DNA from: CAZGNZ01 sp964527215
GTDB lineage: Bacteria; Fidelibacterota; Marinisomatia; SCGC-AAA003-L08; JACNLC01
Assembly (NCBI GenBank): GCA_964527215.1
Contig: CAZGNZ010000052.1
Coordinates: forward strand, 1-21,289
Direction of reading: 5' to 3'
DNA: 21,289 nucleotides
The translations under genes were made by a program, and so were the position numbers. The notes beneath the pieces were generated by a model. That model was not told the origin of the DNA. It ran no database searches and saw only the letters and a program-made list of their open reading frames with translations. Shown piece after piece: positions 15,893 to 21,289 of the stretch. The stretch's first letter is position 1. Each line of letters opens with the position of its first letter.

Positions 15893-17471
15893 AATACAGT
15901 TTCTCCTTGAGTTCATTATAACGACGGGATAATAAATCAATGGCAGAGCCCGTCCCCTGCATGTTGAAATCCAGGTTCTCCATAAATGGATTTAAGTATG
16001 CTCGAACCATCTCACGGGCTGGAGTATACTTCTCTTCCCAAAAATGGTTGAAAATTTCTTCAATAAAGTGTTCGGACGGATATGACACCTTGTAGCGAAC
16101 CTGATATGAAATTGCTGCCATCAGGTAGATAATAAATACAGTAAGCCGACTGATATAATGATCCAGATTCTCCTTGAAGCAGGGTTGAATTCCAGGCTCA
16201 TACCATTTAAGGGGCTGCAGCATGGCATTCAAAAAATCCGACTCCGAAATCTTCAGCAATCCCTGGTTAACATCATAATCGGTTTGTGCCGTTGGTGACA
16301 GTTCGGTCCAGGGTGCTTCCGAAACACTGATTCTGGCGGTGGAAAGCCTGAAATAAATATTGGGGAAAGCGTTAATAATAAAAAAAAGCAGTTTTTTGAC
16401 TTTGTAATAGGATGATTTCAACTCATCATTGGGAGCAATAAAGGGAATCGCGAACAATCTCACCTCCGCGATGCGGGCGTCATAATACGCCTGAAGGATT
16501 GGGAGGAGGCGTTTGGAACTGTCCAGATTAAGACAGGCGATTGGAAAGTCACCTTCAACCGGTTCATGGTTTATCTGAAGATAGGTAACTCCCTGATCAT
16601 TATGATTTTCAATAATGCCGCAGCAAAATTTTGAATTCTCCTCAAACCGTGCAAGGCATCCGGGCATCAGAAAATCAGCCAGTCTGTTTTCATCTCTTTC
16701 TATAACACTCTGGATTATTTGCTGGCAGTTTTTGGTCATTTTACTGATGACCCGATCCACATAGCGGTCATAAAGATCTTCAAACTGATCAAAAGCGGTT
16801 TCGGTAATTACTTTATACAATTCTGCCCGGTTCAGCTGATATCTGACATCTGAATCTTCCTCAAGCTGTCTCGTTAGTTTTTTCAGGTATTCCTGAAGAC
16901 CGGATGGGTCACTTATCCGCATCTCTGCCGGTGAGGTCCCATTCAGATCCTTTTGCGGCATGGTTGGCCACAGGGTAAACAGGAAATGGTGAAGATCCCT
17001 TTTAATGACGCGGTCCAGCTGCCGAAAAACAAGATGGTCTCCGGATATGAAAAATGAAATCTTGTGCAAATCCTCGCCTGGATGGACATGATACTGGTTT
17101 TTGAATGTCAGTTCATCAGGCAGAAGCTTTGACAACACCCTGTGGCTGACTTCTTTTTTGACATCGGATGTCGTATATACCATTAGCCAGGAGGAGTGAA
17201 TCTGAAGGGTGGCAACAGAAATGTTTGTATCGGGAAAAATGCCAAGATTGGTCAATTCATCAAGGACCTGATCTGATACCAGTATTTCCCACGATTGAAT
17301 TTTTAATCCGGGCAGCGTACATATCCGGAGGGTATGTGGGTGAGTCTGAAAAAGCTGCTTCAGATTGGTATTTGAGGTGATCTCATACAGAGTCACATAT
17401 GGAGAATAGGGCGTACCGTCCTCATTCGCAAGGAATTCCATTAAAAACTGGTTCTGAGGAAATGGTGTCAC
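15843..17471 (-). CDS. Large conserved-looking protein of unknown function
   Basis: 542 residues, function not recognised. The start is GTG at 17471 (18 nt after citF) without a clear ribosome site; ATG at 17441 is the alternative. The sequence is rich in aromatic and helical segments, with no signal peptide. Residues 167-184, LWPTMPQKDLNGTSPAEM, followed by a leucine-rich helix ending in RQLEED, resemble a short motif (LGGKTPxEA then a helix) that I know from SEC-C-containing and related bacterial proteins. Two hydrophobic stretches, near 355-375 and near 440-456, could be buried helices or a membrane segment. No nucleotide-binding or catalytic motif was found. Wedged between citrate lyase alpha and the HD protein, it is probably a complex partner, maturation factor or sensor; this is inference from position only. 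Confidence 0.75.
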   Translation of the reverse strand: MTPFPQNQFLMEFLANEDGTPYSPYVTLYEITSNTNLKQLFQTHPHTLRICTLPGLKIQSWEILVSDQVLDELTNLGIFPDTNISVATLQIHSSWLMVYTTSDVKKEVSHRVLSKLLPDELTFKNQYHVHPGEDLHKISFFISGDHLVFRQLDRVIKRDLHHFLFTLWPTMPQKDLNGTSPAEMRISDPSGLQEYLKKLTRQLEEDSDVRYQLNRAELYKVITETAFDQFEDLYDRYVDRVISKMTKNCQQIIQSVIERDENRLADFLMPGCLARFEENSKFCCGIIENHNDQGVTYLQINHEPVEGDFPIACLNLDSSKRLLPILQAYYDARIAEVRLFAIPFIAPNDELKSSYYKVKKLLFFIINAFPNIYFRLSTARISVSEAPWTELSPTAQTDYDVNQGLLKISESDFLNAMLQPLKWYEPGIQPCFKENLDHYISRLTVFIIYLMAAISYQVRYKVSYPSEHFIEEIFNHFWEEKYTPAREMVRAYLNPFMENLDFNMQGTGSAIDLLSRRYNELKEKLYYAPASIEDLARDFLDQ

Positions 17472-17489
17472 GGCATGCAGGATTGGTAT

Positions 17490-19061
17490 TTAATCGAATT
17501 TTTTCAGTTTGAAAATACTGTCGATTACAGTGCCATCCACCCATTTCACCACTCCCACAACTTCATCTGTAAATTCCGGTTTGGCGGGAGCGCCGCCGCA
17601 CAAGTCGTCAATTTCAGATTTGAGTTCTTCAATGGGCCGGATCGGCAGACCGCTGTCCTTGGTGGATTCGAGCAGGTCTTGCCGAAGAGGGTTAATGGCA
17701 ATTCCGCGTTCGGTGACAATGACGTCGATGAGTTCTCCCGGCCCAACCAGCGTAGTGACTTTATCCACAATGATTGGAACCCGATTCCGGAATGCGGGGA
17801 TAGGCAGAATGGTGCACTTACTGAACAGGCAGTTCTGCCAGCCGCCGATTCCATGGAGCATCAAGCCATCGGAATGCGTTACAACATTGGCGTTGAAGTT
17901 GACATCAACTTCCGTGGCTCCCAGGACTACCGCATCCAGCATACCGGCAAAATTGCCCTTGCCGTGCCAGTTGTAAGACGTAAACGGTGAAGTGTTTACG
18001 TGACCGAAATTTTCCCGCATGGATCTGACACCTTCCAGATCAAAGGTCTGTCCGTCCAGAATAAAATCCGTCAGTCCTTCCTCAAGCATTTCCACCAGGT
18101 ACCGGGTAGAGCCGCCGCGGATAAAGCGTGCCTTGATTCCGGCATCCTTCATCATTTCCTTCAGATATATCGCGAATGCCAGAGAGGTCCCGCCGGCCCC
18201 GGCCTGGAAACTGAATCCGTCTCTCAGAATACCCGCCGCTTTGACGAACTGCGCGGTCAATTCAGCAATATACAGGCGGTCCGGTGATTTGGTCAGACGG
18301 GTCGTGCCGGAAATGATCTTTTCCGGTTCGCCGACCTTGTCCAATACAACAACGCAGTCAACATTATTGCCCTGAATCTGCCACGGGATGCACGGAAAAG
18401 GAACAGGATTATCCGTCACGACAATGACTTTGTCAGCATAAACGGAATCCACCAGTCCGAATCCAAGAAGTCCGCAGGCGGAAGGGCCGCGATCACCGGT
18501 GGCGTTGCCGAATTCATCTGCAGTCGGGGCGGCTATAACGGCGATATCAATGTGTACATCGCCATCCTGTACAGCCTGCCAGCGCCCGCCGTGGCTGCGC
18601 AGAACTGCAAGGCCATCCATCTTTCCTTCAGAGGCAAATCGCCCCAATGGACCATTCAGGGAACCCTCGATATGATGTATGACTCCGCTTTCCAGATGAT
18701 GGATGATTGGCTCATGACAGGGAAATGCTGCCGAAGGAAACCATCTAAGGTTTTTCACGCCCATTTCTGCAGCATTGTCAAACACCTGATTCATAACCAG
18801 ATCCCCATTCCGGAAATGGTGATGGGAGGAAACGGTCATACCGTCCTTTAATCCGCATTTTATAAGTGCTTCCTTAAGGCTCGGTACTATTTTGTTTCCG
18901 TCCTGAGGAAAATCATTGCAGGTGCGGATTGCAGGAGCTGTTTTATTGCCTTCGGGGACGAATTTTCCGACTCCCTGATAGGGGTCGGCTTTGGTTCCAT
19001 TTACCTCTGTCGGTACCAGACGGCCTGCTGCGTTTCTTACCAGTTTCAGTTTCTGACCCAT
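17490..19061 (-). CDS. citF: Citrate lyase alpha subunit (citrate:acyl-ACP transferase)
   Basis: CitF transfers the acyl carrier from acetyl to citrate, giving citryl-ACP that CitE cleaves to oxaloacetate and acetyl-ACP. About 523 residues from the ATG at 19061, which has GGAG 10 nt upstream; the longer reading starts at TTG and is less likely. CitF hallmarks: SSHHHFRNGD (78-87), the FSFQAGAGGTS segment (283-293), the NANVVTHSDG block, and a C-terminal TERGIAINPLRQDL block followed by EFTDEVVGVVKW. The GGWQNC segment replaces the GGHxDTA stretch of the E. coli protein, a local difference close to the active-site region. The gene follows the fused CitDE by 42 nt. A related activity on homocitrate or citramalate cannot be excluded. 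Confidence 0.93.
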   Translation of the reverse strand: MGQKLKLVRNAAGRLVPTEVNGTKADPYQGVGKFVPEGNKTAPAIRTCNDFPQDGNKIVPSLKEALIKCGLKDGMTVSSHHHFRNGDLVMNQVFDNAAEMGVKNLRWFPSAAFPCHEPIIHHLESGVIHHIEGSLNGPLGRFASEGKMDGLAVLRSHGGRWQAVQDGDVHIDIAVIAAPTADEFGNATGDRGPSACGLLGFGLVDSVYADKVIVVTDNPVPFPCIPWQIQGNNVDCVVVLDKVGEPEKIISGTTRLTKSPDRLYIAELTAQFVKAAGILRDGFSFQAGAGGTSLAFAIYLKEMMKDAGIKARFIRGGSTRYLVEMLEEGLTDFILDGQTFDLEGVRSMRENFGHVNTSPFTSYNWHGKGNFAGMLDAVVLGATEVDVNFNANVVTHSDGLMLHGIGGWQNCLFSKCTILPIPAFRNRVPIIVDKVTTLVGPGELIDVIVTERGIAINPLRQDLLESTKDSGLPIRPIEELKSEIDDLCGGAPAKPEFTDEVVGVVKWVDGTVIDSIFKLKKFD

Positions 19062-19103
19062 CGTGCTAAATCTCCATAATATCAATTTTCTGAATGTGTT
19101 AAA

Positions 19104-20312
19104 TCAATGATTATCCTGCTGCCAGTTTTCTTTCAGCAACCCGCAGTTAACAGCAAGACGAACCGTATGCAGAGCTCTTTTCACAACTGGCGGATCAATC
19201 ATCTTGCTCCCCAGAGAAACAACTCCCAGGCCTCTTTTTTCGGCATTTTCAAAGGCCAGTACTATTTTGCAGGCTTTTTCGATTTCCGGTTGAGTGGGGG
19301 CGAACGCATCATGAAGCGGCTTGATCTGGCGGGGATGGATACAACCCTTGCCGTCAAACCCGAGGCTTTTTGCCTCTATAACGGATTTCCGTAGTCCATC
19401 CATGTCATTTACATCTGAAAAAACGGTATCAATAGGCTGCAGACCTGCGGCGCGGGCAGCATTGACCAGCATGCTGCGGGCAAAGAAAGATTCAGTCCCC
19501 TGAATGGTGCGCTGAGTTCCAATGTCGGCTGTGTAATCTTCAAGCCCGATTGCAAGAGCAACATTGTTTGGACTGGCCTGAGCTATTTCCAGGGCGTTGA
19601 GTATTCCCAGTGCGCTTTCCAGAATGGGCATCAGGAACACGGGTTCACTGCGGCTGCACAGTTCCATGACTTCTGCCGCTTTCTGATCCACTGCGATAAG
19701 TTGACTGGCTGTTTCCACTTTTGGAATAAGTATCAGGTGCACATTCTGGGGAATAATTTCCTCCAGATCCTTTAGTCCCAGCTCACCCTGATTGATGCGT
19801 ACCATTCGTTCTGCTCCGAAGAAATCCAGTACCCTTAATGCGTTTCGGACAATGAGGCGCGCGGATGGTTTTTCTGCCGGTGAAACAGAGTCTTCCAAAT
19901 CCAGAATAATGCCGTCCGGCTTATGGATACCGGCGTTCAGCATCAGTTTCGGCTGATTCCCGGGCAGGTACAGTCTGCTTCGACGAAACTTGTCTCGAGT
20001 GGATGGATACATCGAATGGGATTTCATCTCCGGAAGTGATTTTCTGGTCAAACCGGGATCCGATGCTTTTACGGCTGCTTCAATTCTGGCCTGAATGACA
20101 AAAGGCAAAGCGCCGTTGTCCTGCACCAAAAGCGATCCATGTCTGATCCCCAGATCATCCAGTGTTTCACGTGCAAGCAGGGAAATGCTTTCACCGTACA
20201 TCGATTCAATTTTCGAATGTATTTCCAGTTGAGGTTCTCCGTCAGAAGCCGGACGATATTCAATATAGCAGTCTGATTTATTGGCAGTATTGCCGCTGAT
20301 AAATGATTCCAT
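19104..20312 (-). CDS. citE: Fused citrate lyase acyl carrier (CitD) and beta subunit (CitE)
   Basis: 402 residues from the ATG at 20312 (GGAG 5-6 nt upstream; the longer reading begins with TTG). Residues 1-84 are a CitD acyl-carrier domain, with the NGALPFVIQARIEAA segment (67-81) matching the DKGALxCxxRARxEAA of CitD. After a linker (85-108) comes CitE (about 109-402) with RSRLYLPGN, the Mg-binding DLEDSV (138-143), Arg172 in MVRINQ, GLEDYTAD (256-263) and GCIHPRQI (323-330). Normally the two are separate proteins. CitD carries a phosphoribosyl-dephospho-CoA group on Ser14 (ESSD or ESGD); here the ungapped counterpart reads NKSD, so Lys12 aligns with the modified Ser and Ser13 is the likely attachment site. 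citC, citX and citG are not in the window. First gene of its operon. Confidence 0.92.
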   Translation of the reverse strand: MESFISGNTANKSDCYIEYRPASDGEPQLEIHSKIESMYGESISLLARETLDDLGIRHGSLLVQDNGALPFVIQARIEAAVKASDPGLTRKSLPEMKSHSMYPSTRDKFRRSRLYLPGNQPKLMLNAGIHKPDGIILDLEDSVSPAEKPSARLIVRNALRVLDFFGAERMVRINQGELGLKDLEEIIPQNVHLILIPKVETASQLIAVDQKAAEVMELCSRSEPVFLMPILESALGILNALEIAQASPNNVALAIGLEDYTADIGTQRTIQGTESFFARSMLVNAARAAGLQPIDTVFSDVNDMDGLRKSVIEAKSLGFDGKGCIHPRQIKPLHDAFAPTQPEIEKACKIVLAFENAEKRGLGVVSLGSKMIDPPVVKRALHTVRLAVNCGLLKENWQQDNH

Positions 20313-20395
20313 AGTTGCTCCAGATAAGTCGATCAATGAACAGGCTGAGTACCGTTTGACAACCGGCGGGATAGAGATGAATGATGGTCCATAGG

Positions 20396-20413
20396 CTGTT
20401 AATTAGTTAACAG
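20396..20413. promoter_or_regulatory. 18-bp palindrome in citrate lyase operon leader, candidate operator
   Basis: CTGTTAA-TTAG-TTAACAG has perfect 7-bp arms and a 4-bp spacer, about 84 bp upstream of the citDE start and about 20 bp downstream of a -10-like element. It shares length, spacing and the outer CTGTT/AACAG with the lon-leader site at 4324-4341, giving a common pattern CTGTTnA-N4-TnAACAG. A single half-site CTGTTCA (minus strand, 20336-20342) lies closer to the start codon. Confidence 0.5.
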
Positions 20414-20431
20414 GACCCCCAAGTATTGTTT

Positions 20432-20443
20432 TGTATAATAATC
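20432..20443 (-). promoter_or_regulatory. -10-like element, possible citrate lyase operon promoter
   Basis: On the minus strand this reads GATTATTATACA, containing TATTAT and TATACA. No good -35 box lies 16-18 bp upstream (TTAAAC at 20460-20465 is the nearest), so the promoter may depend on an activator or another sigma factor. Confidence 0.3.
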
Positions 20444-20630
20444 TGCTCCCCGTCGTCCTGTTTAATTTAATGGATAACAAGGTGTAAATATTTAGTGAAA
20501 TCGGATTGGAATCGTAAAAATTTGTAATTATTTTTTAGTTGACTGAACGGTTTCCCTGATCAGATATCCACTTCAAATAAATTTTTAATAAAGCAGCTGC
20601 CTGCAGTGGTTGCAGTAGTGAAAGGGCTTT

Positions 20631-20715
20631 ATTGGTTGAGTCGTTGAGTAAGGTTCCCACGCAGGGTGTCGTTGAGTAGAAGGATGGTGAAATAGTGTAA
20701 TGGTGAAATGGTTGA
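20631..20715 (+). repeat. Long direct repeat A, copy 1 (includes 8-bp-period tract)
   Basis: 85 bp that align without gaps to 20951-21035, with about 13 differences by eye. The right part (20685-20716) is four units of about TGGTGWAA in tandem (8-bp period). Confidence 0.75.
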
Positions 20716-20767
20716 TTTAGGCTTTCCGGCATTATACTGTTTAGCAGGAACGGAAAGTTGTCATTGG

Positions 20768-20823
20768 CAGTGGCCATTTGTCAGTGCAACGTCTGAGAAG
20801 TACAAGTATTATCGTGCATTCAG
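20768..20823 (+). repeat. Direct repeat B, copy 1
   Basis: Begins CAGTGGCCATTTGTCAGTGC; the first 39 bases match 21235-21273 with a single difference, and similarity continues weakly to CAG at 20823. Confidence 0.8.
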
Positions 20824-20864
20824 GACAAACGAGATGAAATTGAACTGCAGCGTATGTTCTTTTG

Positions 20865-20888
20865 GTTCTTTTCTTCAAAGAAAAGAAC
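20865..20888. repeat. Perfect 10-bp inverted repeat (hairpin)
   Basis: GTTCTTTTCT-TCAA-AGAAAAGAAC: 10-bp arms, 4-nt loop, preceded by a partial direct copy of the left arm (GTTCTTTT at 20856). It belongs to the style of dispersed hairpin repeats and is not attached to any gene here. Confidence 0.75.
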
Positions 20889-20950
20889 ATTCCATTTCAG
20901 TGAATTTCAGAACACACCAAATGCGTTTAGGGCTTGGCATGATAGTTAGT

Positions 20951-21035
20951 ATTGGTTGCGTGGTTGAGGTAGGTTTCCTGGCAGGGTGGTGTTGAGTAGA
21001 AGGATTGTGAAATAGTGTAATGGTGTAATGGCTGA
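20951..21035 (+). repeat. Long direct repeat A, copy 2 (includes 8-bp-period tract)
   Basis: Second copy of the element at 20631-20715. Its 8-bp units (21005-21036) read TTGTGAAA, TAGTGTAA, TGGTGTAA, TGGCTGAA. Confidence 0.75.
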
Positions 21036-21063
21036 ATGGGATTTCGCTGGCTTGTAACAATTG

Positions 21064-21086
21064 AATCCGCCAGTGGGCGGATTTTT
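21064..21086 (+). terminator. Terminator-like hairpin AATCCGCC / GGCGGATT plus T run
   Basis: An 8-bp perfect stem with a 4-nt loop, followed on the plus strand by TTT. The same arm AATCCGCC returns at 21142-21149, partly paired with GGCGG at 21159-21163. No plus-strand gene ends here, so it may be a repeat element rather than a working terminator. Confidence 0.5.
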
Positions 21087-21195
21087 AATCCGTCTCCTGA
21101 CTGACGAGTGTAACTGGGTGCATTCCCCGCCGCTTGTTGAAAATCCGCCATTTGGCGTGGCGGCGAAATAAAAAATGATTATATCACTAATGATA

Positions 21196-21222
21196 CCCCG
21201 TCCCGTCAGCTGACGGGCGGGG
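21196..21222. repeat. Large GC-rich palindrome
   Basis: The core CCCGTCAGCTGACGGG (21202-21217) is a perfect 16-bp palindrome. Outer CCCC (21196-21199) and GGGG (21219-21222) extend it past a small internal mismatch. Strong cruciform or hairpin potential in a gene-free region, typical of dispersed palindromic units. Confidence 0.7.
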
Positions 21223-21234
21223 AAATTCATTCGT

Positions 21235-21289
21235 CAGTGGTCATTTGTCAGTGCAACGTCTGAGAAGTACAAGGTTTATCGCGCATCAG
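21235..21289 (+). repeat. Direct repeat B, copy 2, cut by window end
   Basis: Second copy of the element at 20768-20823. It reaches the last base of the window, so its right end is unknown. Confidence 0.75.

Larger units (their letters stand above)
20337..21289. other. Gene-free region: operon leader plus dense repeats and hairpins
   Basis: No gene is supported across 950 bases. Positions 20337-20580 are AT-rich and hold the leader of the citrate lyase operon. From 20600 to the end there are two pairs of imperfect direct repeats, an 8-bp-period repeat, and at least three hairpin-forming palindromes. Short reading frames here read as low-complexity His/Tyr/Thr/Ser-rich peptides, the usual by-product of such repeats. 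Confidence 0.7.

Noticed and set aside
20535..21230. Several short open frames in the repeat block
   Set aside because: Their sequences are low-complexity products of the 8-bp-period repeat and the palindromes, read in different frames at each copy.
20600..21289. CRISPR array
   Set aside because: The repeats are imperfect, of unequal spacing and only in two copies each, and no cas genes are present.

Overview
The window is 21.3 kb of bacterial DNA in which every convincing gene lies on the minus strand, so transcription runs from right to left. It looks like a chromosomal segment of a free-living, probably respiring bacterium. A member of the FCB group (Marinimicrobia or Calditrichota-like) is my guess from the gene mix, with low confidence; no marker in the window settles the lineage.

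Region by region, right to left. Positions 20337-21289 hold no gene: they carry imperfect long direct repeats, an 8-bp-period repeat and several strong hairpins, plus the leader of the operon that follows. Positions 20312-10661 form one compact operon: a fused CitD-CitE citrate lyase gamma/beta subunit, CitF (alpha), a 542-residue protein of unknown function, a degenerate HD-domain protein, an aconitase-superfamily enzyme that closely resembles fungal homoaconitase (Lys4), an isocitrate-dehydrogenase-type beta-decarboxylating dehydrogenase, and an MmgE/PrpD dehydratase. A clear intrinsic terminator at 10556-10585 ends it. Positions 10479-4467 form a second unit: glutaryl-CoA dehydrogenase, a CDF metal transporter, a 2-oxoacid dehydrogenase E2, lipoyl synthase, a small membrane-anchored diheme cytochrome c and an alpha/alpha-barrel (terpene-cyclase-like) protein. 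Then come lon with its own leader, a tRNA-Val(UAC), and an AT-rich stretch (1-1780) holding two broken genes and repeat sequences next to the tRNA, which looks like the relic of an integrated element.

The most interesting part is the metabolic logic of the two adjacent operons. PrpD-type dehydratase, Lys4-type hydratase, (homo)isocitrate dehydrogenase, a 2-oxoacid dehydrogenase E2 with its lipoylation enzyme, and a glutaryl-CoA dehydrogenase with intact substrate residues could together run homocitrate -> cis-homoaconitate -> homoisocitrate -> 2-oxoadipate -> glutaryl-CoA -> crotonyl-CoA. The citrate-lyase-like complex could make or cleave the tricarboxylate. The conservative alternative is a citrate/isocitrate module using a Lys4-like protein as aconitase, with an unrelated glutaryl-CoA dehydrogenase unit next door. 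An 18-bp palindrome of the same pattern (CTGTTnA-N4-TnAACAG) lies in the leaders of both lon and the citrate lyase operon, which suggests a shared regulator.
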